Below, piece after piece: positions 1 through 8,593 of a stretch of 64,000 nucleotides of DNA. The DNA is from CAYFYS01 sp965202905 (GTDB taxonomy: Bacteria > Pseudomonadota > Alphaproteobacteria > MPNO01): assembly GCA_965202905.1 (NCBI GenBank), contig OZ241868.1, positions 2,666,001 to 2,730,000 of the forward strand, in the 5' to 3' direction. Position numbers and translations under genes: made by a program. Position 1 is the stretch's first letter; every line of letters begins with the position of its first letter. The notes beneath the pieces are model-generated. The model worked only from the letters and a program-made list of their open reading frames with translations. It was not told the origin of the DNA and made no database searches.

Positions 1-341
1 GCGACTTCGCCCCGGGCCTGCGCATTCTGCTGGTCGAGGACCTGACCACCGACGGACAGTCCAAGATCAAGTTCTGCCAGGCGCTGCGCGATGCCGGCGC
101 GCTCGTCTCGCACACCTTCGTGATCTTCCACTACGACATCTTTCCGCAGACCAAGGCGCTGCTCGAACGCATGGACATGACCATGCTCTCGCTCGCGACC
201 TGGTGGGACGTGTTGGCGGTGTGCAAGAAGAACAACCATTTCGACGGCGCGACGCTTGATGAGGTCGAGCGTTTCATGAACGATCCCGTCACTTGGTCGG
301 CAAGCCACGGCGGCGCTGCCGAGCTCGCATCGAGCGCGTAG
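1..341 (+). CDS. pyrE: Orotate phosphoribosyltransferase, C-terminal part (5' end outside window)
   Basis: The frame opens at base 3 and is cut by the window edge. It contains the PRPP-binding signature ILLVEDLTTDGQSK followed by a C-terminal tail (LATWWDVL, FMNDPVTWSASHGG) typical of alphaproteobacterial PyrE. The enzyme joins orotate to PRPP to give OMP in cytosolic pyrimidine synthesis. It ends in TAG, 11 bp before the start of the next small gene, so the two may be co-transcribed. Confidence 0.85.
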   Translation, partial: DFAPGLRILLVEDLTTDGQSKIKFCQALRDAGALVSHTFVIFHYDIFPQTKALLERMDMTMLSLATWWDVLAVCKKNNHFDGATLDEVERFMNDPVTWSASHGGAAELASSA

Positions 342-352
342 GGGAGACCGCG

Positions 353-670
353 ATGCATCGGGATTTGCTTCAGGCTCTGGAGGCCGCGGGCTCGGGCGTC
401 GGCGCTTACGAGCAGTTCGCCCAGGCCTGCCTCGACCGCGCCGCCTCGAACCGTGACCACGCCGCGTTCCTGTTCGCGCTCGGCATGATCGCCCAGCGCT
501 TCGCCGCGCACTATTTCGAGCGCCCTCTGAGCGTCAAGGAAGCCGACGCGCTGAAAGCGAAAATCCGCGCCTACATGGACCGCATGCAGGACCTCGCCCC
601 CGACGATGCCGCCGCCCGCCTGGCGGTGCTGAACGGCATGATCGTCGACGAGCTGGAGGGCGGGGGGTAG
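353..670 (+). CDS. Conserved small protein of unknown function
   Basis: The predicted protein has 105 residues, is mostly alpha-helical in composition and has no signal peptide or membrane segment. The ATG at 353 is preferred over the upstream in-frame start at 293 because it follows a GGGGAG ribosome site and avoids overlap with pyrE. I do not recognise a named family. Its position just after pyrE suggests co-transcription. Confidence 0.6.
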   Translation: MHRDLLQALEAAGSGVGAYEQFAQACLDRAASNRDHAAFLFALGMIAQRFAAHYFERPLSVKEADALKAKIRAYMDRMQDLAPDDAAARLAVLNGMIVDELEGGG

Positions 671-810
671 CCCGCGGGCCGGATCGGTCAGCACCGTTCG
701 GTCGCTCGATTTCTCGCCCTCGATCAACCCCGTCAATGTCGAGATCAGCGCTTGAATGCCGGAGTCCGCGTCTCCATAATCGACACTTCCCTTGTAACCG
801 GAGGCCAAAC

Positions 811-993
811 GTGACCCTCAGCATCTCGAAGCTCGTCGAATTGGCCAAGAACGTTCGACCGACGCCTGAGCAACGCGAAGAGCAGCGGCGGTCGTTCGCC
901 TACGGGAACACGCGATTCGAGAACGAGAATATCACGCGCGAAATGATCGACCGTCAGGCCGAGGCTCTGAAGTCCGACCAATCGGCGGACTGA
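811..993 (+). CDS. Small hypothetical protein (60 aa)
   Basis: A GTG start is preceded at good spacing by GGAGG (about 800-804). The product is short, charged and soluble (PTPEQREEQRRSFAYGNT, then a Glu/Asp-rich stretch). The composition resembles small antitoxin-like or partner proteins common in alphaproteobacteria, but no toxin gene follows and no function can be assigned. Confidence 0.5.
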   Translation: MTLSISKLVELAKNVRPTPEQREEQRRSFAYGNTRFENENITREMIDRQAEALKSDQSAD

Positions 994-1230
994 CGGAGAG
1001 AGTCGGCTTGGGCTCCGCCACGACTCCCAAGGCGTCAACCGGCCGGCCGACCCCGGAGCGTGAGGCCGCTAGCGGCCTCCGACAATACGACGCCGGGATC
1101 GGCGTCTCGGAAATGGAACAGACCCTCAAGGGGATGCTGGCGACCCAACTGCTTTCCGTCATAGAAGACGCCGGCGGCGGGCATCCAGCGGCGTGACCTC
1201 CGTGAGACTTCGGGACACGGCGAACCGGCG

Positions 1231-2052
1231 TTAGCCGTTTGCCGCGGCCTGGGCGACCTCGCGGGATTGGTAGCGTTCCCACATGTCCTTGAGAAACGCC
1301 ATGCACGCCGGATCGAGGTCCTCCCTGGGCAGCGGATCCTCGTCCCAGTGGCCATGGCGGTCGGCGCCGCGGACAAGCAGTGCGCTGCGCCGGCCGATCG
1401 TCGAGCGCACATGGGCCGGCATGTAGAAATAGGCGACGCCGTAGCGCGGCCGGTCGGTCCGGTTGGCGAGCGAGCCGTGGGCGGTGCGCTCGTGGTGCAT
1501 CGAGAACTCGCCGGCCTCGAGCTCCATATAGACCGCCTTGGAATCGTCCAGCCCGTGGATCGACTGGCCGCGCGCGAGCAGGTTTTCGGGATCGTGGGTC
1601 TCGTCGTGGATCAGGTCCGGGCCGTTGTTGGAGCCCGGTATCACCCGCATGCAGCCGTTCTCGCGCCTGGACGGGGTGAGCGCGACCCAGACGGTGACCT
1701 CCTCATGCGGGTCGAGCCCGTAATAGGCCGAGTCCTGATGCCAGGAGACGAAGCGCGAATCGTTGCCCTTCTTGGCAAACAGAGAGGCACCGAACAGCAG
1801 GATATCCGGCCCGACCAGGGACTCCACAGCGTCCAGGATCGCCTCGTTGCGCGCGAGCTCGACCAGCCAGGGCGCGGCGACATGGGCCTTGATCTTGAGA
1901 TAGGTCTGCGGCTCGGCGCCGAGCGCGGTCTCGTAGCGATCGAGCAGCGCCCGGTATTCGTCGGCGGTCCCGGCCGGGACCGCGCGCTTGGGAAAGAGAT
2001 AGCCCAGGTCGCGAAAATGGGCCCTTTCGGCCGCGCTCAGGCTGCCCGCCAT
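1231..2052 (-). CDS. Phytanoyl-CoA dioxygenase (PhyH) family protein
   Basis: A 273-residue Fe(II)/2-oxoglutarate dioxygenase of the PhyH family. The iron ligands are visible as the HxD pair in WHQDSAYY (His105, Asp107) and the distal His in HGS (about 192), followed by an Arg-rich segment (about 199-203) expected to bind 2-oxoglutarate. Length fits the family (about 250-300 aa). The ATG at 2052 was chosen because GGAGGT lies just upstream; an in-frame extension to 2265 lacks family similarity. The substrate is unknown. Confidence 0.85.
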   Translation of the reverse strand: MAGSLSAAERAHFRDLGYLFPKRAVPAGTADEYRALLDRYETALGAEPQTYLKIKAHVAAPWLVELARNEAILDAVESLVGPDILLFGASLFAKKGNDSRFVSWHQDSAYYGLDPHEEVTVWVALTPSRRENGCMRVIPGSNNGPDLIHDETHDPENLLARGQSIHGLDDSKAVYMELEAGEFSMHHERTAHGSLANRTDRPRYGVAYFYMPAHVRSTIGRRSALLVRGADRHGHWDEDPLPREDLDPACMAFLKDMWERYQSREVAQAAANG

Positions 2053-2199
2053 CTCGACCTCCGTCGGATCGTGATCGTCTGCGGACAGAGTATCGCCAAA
2101 CCGCGGGCGTTGAGAAGGCCCGGGGCGCCCGGCCATTCTCAAGGTTCGACGCAATGCTTCGACGCAATGTTTCGACGCAACGCGGGGAGAGGACGCGCG

Positions 2200-2900
2200 A
2201 TGGGTCGGCTGGATGGACGGGTTGCGATCGTGACCGGCGCAGGTCGCGGGCCGGGGGCCGCCCATGCCGAGGTGCTCGCCGGCGAGGGGCGGCGAGCGCG
2301 GTGGCCGATGTGCTCGATACCGCCGCCACCGTGGCCTCGATCGTGGCCTCGATCGCCGATGCCGGCGGGCGGGCGCTGGGGTGCGCGTGCGACGTCACCG
2401 ACACCGGCCGGATCGCCACCACGGTCGCCGCCACGGTCGCGGACGTCATGGACGCCTTCGGGCGCATCGACATCCTGGTCAACAACGCCGCCCGGGTGGT
2501 CGATTTCGACCACGGGTCGTTCATGGACATCGACGAGGAGGTCCGGGATTCGGTGATGCGCGTCAATACCCGCGGCGCGTTCTCGTTTGCCAAAGCCGTG
2601 GCGCCGCACATGCAGGCGGCCGGCTACGGCAAGATCGTCAACGTCTCGTCCGGCGCCGTCTTCAAGGGGACGCCCCGGATGCTGCACTATGTCAGCTCCA
2701 AGGGCGTCAGCTCCAAGGGCGCGGTGATCGCGCCGACCCGAGCGCTGGCCCGCGAGATCGGCGATCACGGCATCCGCGTGAACTGCATCGCGCCCGGCCT
2801 GACCATGAGCGAGGCGGTCGCCGCCAGCGACAAGTTCGCCGGCAACAGGGAGATCAGCCTCGCCGGCGGCGCCGCGATGCATCGGGCGGCAGCCCGAACG
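2200..2900 (+). pseudogene. Decayed short-chain dehydrogenase/reductase (SDR)
   Basis: The N-terminus MGRLDGRVAIVTGAGRG (NAD(P)-binding TGxxxGxG) is in one frame. After about 2290 the SDR continues in another frame (DILVNNAA, then YVSSK catalytic Tyr/Lys, then GIRVNCIAPG), consistent with a one-base loss. Around 2690-2720 a short direct duplication repeats SSKG next to the active-site Lys. The normal C-terminal 60 or so residues are missing; the frame runs antisense into the convergent hydrolase gene. Frameshift plus truncation indicate a pseudogene. Confidence 0.75.
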
Positions 2901-2930
2901 CCGCCGCCCCGACGATCGGGACGGCCGCGC

Positions 2931-3659
2931 TCAGCGCCCGGCCATCTCCAGGAGGATGTCGGCCACCAGCTCCGGCATCTCCAGCATGACCTCGTGCCCG
3001 CAAGGGGCCTCGAACAGGCGCCAGGTCGGATCGGGCTTGAGCTTCTCGCGGGCGGCGGCGAACCAGCGATTGGCGTCGGCGTATCCGGTGGCCAGCACAT
3101 AGGCTTTCCCGGCCACGCGCTCGCGCGCGCCGGTCAGCCGGATGGGTTGGAGCGAGACGCCGATCGGCTGAGGGGTGAGCAGGGAATCGACCCAGGCGAG
3201 GTCTTCGCCGCCAAGGCCGTACTGCGCGGCCGAGCCTGCCGGGCGCGCCATTTCGCCCTTCTCGACGGCGGCCTGCACGGCGGCGCGGCTCGACGGGGAC
3301 TGCAGGTCGATGCCGCGCTCTCCGTCCTCGGGCACGAAGGCGTCGAGATAGACCAGCGATGCGATCCGCTCCGGCGCCTCTTCGACCACGCCCGAGATCA
3401 CCCAGCCGCCGTAGGAATGCCCGCACAGCACCACACGCTCGAGCCGCTCCCACTCGATGACGTTGACCACATCGGCGATGTGGGTGTCGAGGTCGATCCC
3501 GGGCCGCAGCAGGTGGCTCCGCTCGCCCACCCCGGTCAGCGTCGGCGTGAAGACCATATGGCCCTTCCCGCGCAACAGCCCGGCCACGCGCGCCCAGCAC
3601 CAACCGCCGTGGGAGGTGCCGTGAACCAGGACGAACGCGGCCGGCGCGTCCCCGCTCAT
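2931..3659 (-). CDS. Alpha/beta hydrolase
   Basis: A 242-residue alpha/beta-hydrolase fold protein. It has the oxyanion-hole motif VLVHGTSHGGWCW near residue 10, the nucleophile elbow GHSYGG (Ser82), a YLDAF acid-region segment and a late GHEVM histidine (about 222), resembling the plant esterase/hydroxynitrile-lyase-like group. Its ATG overlaps the stop of the upstream FGE-like gene (ATGA at 3656-3659), so the two are translationally coupled. The substrate is unknown. Confidence 0.85.
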   Translation of the reverse strand: MSGDAPAAFVLVHGTSHGGWCWARVAGLLRGKGHMVFTPTLTGVGERSHLLRPGIDLDTHIADVVNVIEWERLERVVLCGHSYGGWVISGVVEEAPERIASLVYLDAFVPEDGERGIDLQSPSSRAAVQAAVEKGEMARPAGSAAQYGLGGEDLAWVDSLLTPQPIGVSLQPIRLTGARERVAGKAYVLATGYADANRWFAAAREKLKPDPTWRLFEAPCGHEVMLEMPELVADILLEMAGR

Positions 3660-4510
3660 GGCGGGCGGACCAGACGGAAGCCGATCAGGATGTGCCTGAT
3701 CGCCGCGGGCCGCGTGTGGCGGGCGGCGGGGCGGCAGACGCCGCAGCCCTTGTCGTCCCACGACCCGCCCTTGACGACGAACCGGCCGGGCCGGCCTTGC
3801 GTCGCGGTCCATTCGAAGACCTGGCCCGCCGCATCGACCATGCCGTAGACGCTCGCCCCCTCGACATTCCGGTCGACCGGCACGGTATCGAAGGGGCCGG
3901 CGTCGGCGCTGTTGAGCGCTGCGGGGTCGAACCGGTCGCCCCAGGGGAACATGCGCCCATCGGCGCCGCGCGCGGCCTTCTCCCACTCCGCCTCGCTGGG
4001 CAGGCGCCAGGCGATCCCGGTCTTGCGGCCGAGCCAGGCGGCATAGGCCAGGGCGTCGTCGTGGGAGACCATCACCACCGGATGGCGGTCGCGCCCGGGC
4101 GGCGGGCTCCCGCCCTGCCAGGCATGGCGCCTGGTGCGCGCGTAGGGGTGGACGAGCCGGTAGCCCGCCCAGGTCCCGGCGTCGACATCGGGCGCCCGGC
4201 GGCCGGTCTCGGCGACGAAGACCGCGTATTGGGCATTGATGACCGGCGCACGCATGACCCGGTAGGCGGGCAGCGTCCGCGGCTGCCGCGCCGGCTCGTT
4301 CTCATACCACCGGTCGCGGCGGGTGACCGAGTGGCCGTAGGCAGTCTCGTCCAGCCGGTAGGCCGCCTCCCGCTCCGCGCGGTCCGAGCCCGTCAGGTAA
4401 GGCCCCGCCTGGACGAGCACGGTCTCCGGCGACACGAGATCGGCCGCCGGAGCGGGCGCGGCGAGGACCAGCAACACGGCCCAGAGTGCACGGGTTCCTT
4501 CCATGCCCAT
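3656..4510 (-). CDS. Secreted formylglycine-generating-enzyme/sulfatase-modifying-factor family protein
   Basis: A 284-residue protein with an N-terminal signal peptide (ALWAVLLVLAAPAPAA) and an FGE-sulfatase domain (WRLPSEAEWEKAARG, FPWGD, VYGMVDAAGQVFEWT, KGGSWDD, GFRLV). The C-terminal region carries CGVC. The two active-site cysteines of true FGEs lie four residues apart just after GGSW, so this copper-dependent oxidase chemistry may not be conserved. ATG 4510 follows a GGAG site; ATG 4504 is an alternative. No sulfatase gene is adjacent. Confidence 0.75.
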   Translation of the reverse strand: MGMEGTRALWAVLLVLAAPAPAADLVSPETVLVQAGPYLTGSDRAEREAAYRLDETAYGHSVTRRDRWYENEPARQPRTLPAYRVMRAPVINAQYAVFVAETGRRAPDVDAGTWAGYRLVHPYARTRRHAWQGGSPPPGRDRHPVVMVSHDDALAYAAWLGRKTGIAWRLPSEAEWEKAARGADGRMFPWGDRFDPAALNSADAGPFDTVPVDRNVEGASVYGMVDAAGQVFEWTATQGRPGRFVVKGGSWDDKGCGVCRPAARHTRPAAIRHILIGFRLVRPP

Positions 4511-4845
4511 GAGTGAACTCCGCGCGGGTCGACAGCGCAAGACCGGTGGCGCACACGCCGCCAGTCGTGCGCTGTGCCGCGACTCGAGGATACCATCGTC
4601 TTGGATCGACACCAGAAAATTTTCGGTCTTGCATTACTGTCGCACCGTGCTCAGCTGCGAATCGCATCCGAGCTGACGTGGAAATCATCGGATCAAGACG
4701 ATTAAAATATTCGGCAAGGTTTCATAAATTACTTTGTGTCCCGGGGCCGCGACATTCAAGACATGTCTTCAGGCGGCGTTGATCCAGGGCGGATATGCCT
4801 ATGCCACGACGCTGGTGACTCACAACTGGGTTCCCGCCTTTTCGG
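4511..4845. other. Intergenic, relatively AT-rich
   Basis: This stretch upstream of the FGE-like gene is less GC-rich than its surroundings (for example AAAATATTCGG near 4704 and CATAAATTACTTTG near 4725). It presumably holds the promoter of the leftward FGE/hydrolase operon and leads into repeat B1. No convincing gene is visible. Confidence 0.5.
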
Positions 4846-5221
4846 CAGTGTCTCAGTTTGAAAATCTGCGGCCCCGGCTCGTTGAACCGGGGCCGCGAAC
4901 CGGAGATCGATCGGAAGCGGTAGACCAGGCCCGGGCGCGGCGCCGCGGGAGCCTTCGGGCGGCCGTTCACCCCGGGCCCGGCGACCCGCGTAGCCCGCCT
5001 TCCGACGCTCTGCTTCACGCACGACGACTCCGTGCGCCTCCACGAGACGCTGAGAGGTGCCCCGGCGATGGCGGCGGGCGTATCGGACACGCTGCGGGAC
5101 ACACGCTGCGGGACATGGAATGGATCGCCGGGGAATGGATCGCCGGGGAATGGGGAGAATGGATCGTCAACTCGATCGACGCGCAGGCGACGAAGCTATT
5201 CGATTCAAACCGAGACACTAC
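4846..5221 (+). repeat. Element B copy 1 (IS-derived, terminal inverted repeats)
   Basis: The left end GTGTCTCAGTTTGAA (4848-4862) is inverted at the right end TTCAAACCGAGACAC (5204-5218), 14 of 15 matching. Next to the left end is a 10-bp perfect GC stem (GCGGCCCCGG / CCGGGGCCGC). The interior encodes the tail of an IS1-type transposase in degraded form: a motif related to FVRIHETLKGAPAMAAG, then V-SDTLRDMEWI, with a short repeated GGAATGGATCGCCGG. It is a non-autonomous remnant or MITE-like element, subtype I. Confidence 0.8.
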
Positions 5222-5232
5222 GCCATTTCTTG

Positions 5233-5261
5233 TTGACAGGCGGGCCGCCGGTAAAGATGAT
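5233..5261 (+). promoter_or_regulatory. Sigma70-type promoter of lasso-type precursor locus 1
   Basis: TTGACA (5233-5238), a 17-bp spacer and GATGAT (5256-5261). The -35 box starts 12 bp after the right end of element B1. The equivalent sequence (TTGACC-17-TACGAT) lies upstream of the paralogous precursor at 55597, which supports a real promoter. Confidence 0.6.
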
Positions 5262-5341
5262 TGGAGGGTGCCGAACATGGCCTGCTCGCAAGCGTTCGGT
5301 GGCTTGATTGGATCCAACTCTTGATCTCTGGGAGAGAAAAC

Positions 5342-5513
5342 ATGACCAACCATCGAGACGCCCTTGTACCCCCCCCCCCCGCAGGATGAGGCGCGGAAAC
5401 GCTGGACCCGGCCAACGATCTTCGCACTGGGCGATGTCGAGGTGACGGAAGGCGCCACTTCTCCGAATGTCAAGGAGGATAACAACGAATACCCCTCGTC
5501 ATCATCATCGTAG
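5342..5513 (+). pseudogene. Lasso-type RiPP precursor 1, out of frame at a 12-C tract (possibly phase-variable)
   Basis: ATG 5342 follows GGGAGAGAA. The leader starts MTNHRDAL, as in the paralog at 55597, then hits 12 consecutive C (5369-5380), after which this frame stops at 5389. With 11 C the frame continues for 43 more codons to TAG 5511-5513: leader motif RWTRPTIFALG, Thr at -2, and core GATSPNVKEDNNEYPSSSSS. Gly1 and Glu9 fit a 9-residue macrolactam. WxxPxIxxxG matches the YxxPxLxxxG leader motif recognised by lasso RRE domains. No maturation enzyme is nearby. A sequencing error in the tract is the main alternative. Confidence 0.6.
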
Positions 5514-5741
5514 ACCCGTCTCTCGGACATCGTGACGCACGGCCGCCCTCGATCTACGGGTAGCGCGGCGGCGGGTTGATGAGGGTCTCCGGGCCGAGGG
5601 TGTCGGGGCGCGGCGGCGGCGCGGAGATATGTCGGCATGCCGACACGGCGAATCCGGTGCGGGTCTCGGGCCGGTTTCGTCATCCGTGGGTCGCGGCCTC
5701 GCCGCTCGAATGCGGCGGCTGCGTCGCCGTCCACGACCGGT
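5514..5741 (+). other. Block downstream of precursor 1, partly shared with the other precursor loci
   Basis: Just after the precursor stop, GTGACGCACGGCCGCC matches sequence at the same place after precursors 2 and 3 (TCATGACGCxCGGCxGCC, where ATG overlaps the precursor stop). A further match is GCGAATCCGGTGCGG. This may be the start of a translationally coupled second gene that has decayed; here the frame stops after about 15 codons. No function is recognised. Confidence 0.4.
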
Positions 5742-6048
5742 CGGAGATCGATCGGAAGCGGTAGACCAGGCTAGGCCCGGGCGCACCGCCGCGAGAGTCT
5801 TCAGGCGGCCGTTCGCCCCGGGCCCGGCGGCCGCGTAGCCCGCCTTCCGACGCTCTGCTTCACGCACGACGACTCCGTGCGCCTCCACGAGACGCTGAGA
5901 GGCGCCCCGGCGATGGCGGCGGGCGTATCGGAAACGCTGCGGGACACACGCTGCGGGACATGGAATGGATCGCCGGGGAATGGATCGTCAACTCGATCGA
6001 CGCGCAGGCGACGAAGCCGGAGCGATTCGATTCGAACCGAGACATTAC
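5742..6048 (+). repeat. Element B copy 2, left-truncated
   Basis: Homology to copy 1 begins at the internal GGAGATCGATCGGAAGCGG and runs to a right terminal repeat TTCGAACCGAGACATTAC ending at 6048. The left terminal repeat is missing. Copies 1 and 2 are in direct orientation and flank precursor locus 1. Confidence 0.75.
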
Positions 6049-6346
6049 TGCCTTTTCACCCCCGCTGGTGGACGCCGACACATCCATGCTGCTCGATCCA
6101 GTTCATCCCAATTCCCCGATCGAGACGGTCCATCTGGTCAAGATCAAGTCATCGAAAATCGAACTGCCGATCACCGATGGCCAGCGAATCCGAGCGGGGC
6201 TTCAGTGGACGGATTACCAGCGATCGAAGGCGAGCAAGCATGGTACAAGACAGGCGCTCGAACCCGTCGGCCGGCGGGGCGAAGCCAGGCCAAGGCCGTA
6301 AGCGTCTTTCCGACCTGAACCGGGACAAAGGCCAGCGACGGCCGCG
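6049..6346 (+). other. Possible gene remnant upstream of apt
   Basis: A frame open through 6301 reads VHLVKIKSSKIELPITDG and looks coding-like, but it enters from repeat B2 without its own start, so it is probably the 3' end of a gene cut by the element. I do not recognise it. The apt promoter should also lie here; no clear boxes were found. Confidence 0.35.
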
Positions 6347-6862
6347 GTGGATCTGAAGCAGCATATCCGGCAGATTCCGGACTTCCCCAAGCCGGGCATT
6401 CTGTTCTACGACATCTCGACGCTGCTGCAGCACGCCGAGGCTTGGCAGAGCACCGTCGCGCGGCTGGCCGCGGCAATCGCCCGGCACGAGCCGGAGCGGC
6501 TGATCGGGATCGAGTCCCGCGGGTTCCTGGTGGCGGCGCCTTTGGCGCTGCATCTCGGGCTGGGCTTCACCATGGTCCGCAAGAAGGACAAGTTGCCGGG
6601 CGAGACCATCGCCCATGAATACGACCTCGAATACGGCACCGACACGGTCGAGATCCAGGCCGATGCGATCGCCCCGGGCCAGCGCGTGGTGGTGCTCGAC
6701 GACCTGCTCGCGACCGGCGGGACGATGGCCGCGTCAATCGAGCTGCTGCGCGGCGGCGGCGCGGATGTGCGCGGCGCGGCGTGCATCATCGAACTCGCCT
6801 TTCTCGACGGGCGCCGCCGGCTCGACGTGCCCGTCGACGCGCTTGTCCGCTACGAGTCCTGA
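6347..6862 (+). CDS. apt: Adenine phosphoribosyltransferase
   Basis: A 171-residue type I phosphoribosyltransferase. The N-terminal IPDFPKPGILFYDI is the APT signature, and the PRPP site VVVLDDLLATGGTMAA lies near residue 110. It salvages adenine with PRPP to AMP in the cytosol. The GTG at 6347 is used because the conserved N-terminus starts at once and no better start lies upstream. Length is normal for the family. Confidence 0.93.
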   Translation: MDLKQHIRQIPDFPKPGILFYDISTLLQHAEAWQSTVARLAAAIARHEPERLIGIESRGFLVAAPLALHLGLGFTMVRKKDKLPGETIAHEYDLEYGTDTVEIQADAIAPGQRVVVLDDLLATGGTMAASIELLRGGGADVRGAACIIELAFLDGRRRLDVPVDALVRYES

Positions 6863-6910
6863 GCCGTTTCCCGAATCGCCGGGCCGGGCCGGGCGTAGCG
6901 ACGGATGGCC

Positions 6911-8521
6911 TCACGACCCCGTCGGTTTCGGCGCCGGCGGCGCGGCGGCGAACGGTGAGCCCTTCAGGCAATGCCGGCCCTCGGCATCCTGCCACAGAAC
7001 CCCGGCCGCATGGAGTTCGCCCAAAGCGCGGGCGACGGCCTGAAACCCGTAGGCGGCGTAGCGCTCGGCAAGCTCGGCGAAATAGGCGGGCGCAGCCTCG
7101 ATGTCCGATTTGACCCGCGCCCCGAGATCGGCCGGATCGATGGCCTCGACAGCCGGCGCCCCGGCCCGGTCGGCAGCGCCGACATAGTCCTCGATGCGGA
7201 CCCGGTCGGCGTAGGCGTAGGCGATCCGGTGGAAGCGCGAGCGCGGAACGTCGTCGGCGATGGTTGCATCGATGCCCATCTTCGCGGTCGTCGGCACCTT
7301 GCCCGGCTCGATCCGGAGGCTCGGGTCGAGCGGCTTGGAGCGCGCATTGGAGATGATCACAACGTCGCGGTCGGCCTGGACCCGTGTCGCCACCGCCCAT
7401 TCGACATCGACCGGATCGAAGACGTCGATATCGTCCTCGACCACGGTGACATGCTTCATGTCGGCAACCGACAGGGCGGCGGCGATGGCGTTCTTGCCAT
7501 CGCCCGGATGCGGCTCGATCGCGATCACCGCGTGCCAGTGGCAGCAGCCGCCCGGCGTGATGTTGACCGCGCTGACCCGGACGCCGGCCTCATGGCAGAC
7601 CCGCCGGACCGCGGCCTCGTAGATCGGCCCCGACGGCCAGATGTTCTCCCACGGCATGTGCAGCGCGTAGTAGACGGCCTGTTTGCGCATCGAGACCGCG
7701 GTGATGCGCACCAGCGGGTTCCAGTGCAGCCCGCCCATCAGCCGGGTGAACTCGCCGAACCGCCCCTCCGGCCGGGTCCAGCCGGTGGGCAGGATCTCCG
7801 CCTCGAGCACGATCTCGGCATCGGCGATGCACTCGATGTCGACGGTCTTGCAGGGCGTGAGCGCGAGGCCCTCGCCCCGCATCCCGCCGGCGATCGCAAC
7901 CTCGCTGGCGCCGATGGGCGCCTTGTAGGTCGCCGCGATCACCTCGATCGGATGGGCGCCGATGTTGATCGAGATCGGCAGCCTCTCGTTCTTCGCGAAC
8001 GCCCTCTCGGCGAACCGCCGCAGGTTGTTGGGCGTGACGATGTCGATGCCGGTCAGCGCGCGCTCCTTGACCAGGAAGCGGTAGACCCCGGCGTTCAGCC
8101 CGTGCTCGCCGTCGGGATCGCGCGCCAGGGTCACGCCGGCGGTGATCATCGGCCCGCCGTCCAGCACCGAGAACAGCGGGATCGGCAGGCCATAGAGATC
8201 GACCGCATCGCCCTCTACCGTCACCGCGCGCGCCGGCCCCGAATTGACCGTGCGCGGTTCGATCGGCCGGTCGAGCCCGTCGCGCACCCGCCGCTCGATC
8301 GCCCCGAAATCGCAGCCCATCGCGATCGCCAGCCGGTCGCGGTCGTTGATGACGCCGGAAACCACCGGCATGTCGTAGCCGTTGACGTCGGTGAACAGGA
8401 GCGCCTTGTCCGACTGGTCGACCAGGGCGGCGATATGACGAATGTCGACCGGCCGGCTCACCTCGACGAGCTGGCCCGCCTGCCGCAGGTCATCCAGGAG
8501 ATCGCGAAAATTCGCCGCCAT
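6911..8521 (-). CDS. UbiD-family (prenylated-FMN-dependent) decarboxylase
   Basis: A 536-residue UbiD-fold protein with NFRDLLDDLRQAGQL at the N-terminus, the prFMN/metal-binding central region (NIGAHPIEVIAA, YKAPIGASEVAIAGG) and the catalytic segment WTRPEGRFGEFTRLMGG. UbiD enzymes reversibly decarboxylate aromatic or alpha,beta-unsaturated acids. The downstream GMC oxidoreductase runs on the same strand, but no ubiX or other ubiquinone gene is near, so a catabolic rather than ubiquinone role is more likely (inference). Confidence 0.88.
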   Translation of the reverse strand: MAANFRDLLDDLRQAGQLVEVSRPVDIRHIAALVDQSDKALLFTDVNGYDMPVVSGVINDRDRLAIAMGCDFGAIERRVRDGLDRPIEPRTVNSGPARAVTVEGDAVDLYGLPIPLFSVLDGGPMITAGVTLARDPDGEHGLNAGVYRFLVKERALTGIDIVTPNNLRRFAERAFAKNERLPISINIGAHPIEVIAATYKAPIGASEVAIAGGMRGEGLALTPCKTVDIECIADAEIVLEAEILPTGWTRPEGRFGEFTRLMGGLHWNPLVRITAVSMRKQAVYYALHMPWENIWPSGPIYEAAVRRVCHEAGVRVSAVNITPGGCCHWHAVIAIEPHPGDGKNAIAAALSVADMKHVTVVEDDIDVFDPVDVEWAVATRVQADRDVVIISNARSKPLDPSLRIEPGKVPTTAKMGIDATIADDVPRSRFHRIAYAYADRVRIEDYVGAADRAGAPAVEAIDPADLGARVKSDIEAAPAYFAELAERYAAYGFQAVARALGELHAAGVLWQDAEGRHCLKGSPFAAAPPAPKPTGS

Positions 8522-8593
8522 CGGCCCTCACCCCATTCCGGATCGCGGCGCGGACGATAGCATCGCGCCCGCACGCGCAGAACGCCCCCTCAC

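Noticed and set aside
1008..1196. 62-codon ORF after the second small gene
   Set aside because: No ribosome site, no family motif, and an unremarkable composition; the 994-1230 gap is treated as intergenic.
4734..5324. 196-codon ORF across element B1
   Set aside because: It crosses the element ends and mixes frames with the degraded transposase tail; not a real gene.
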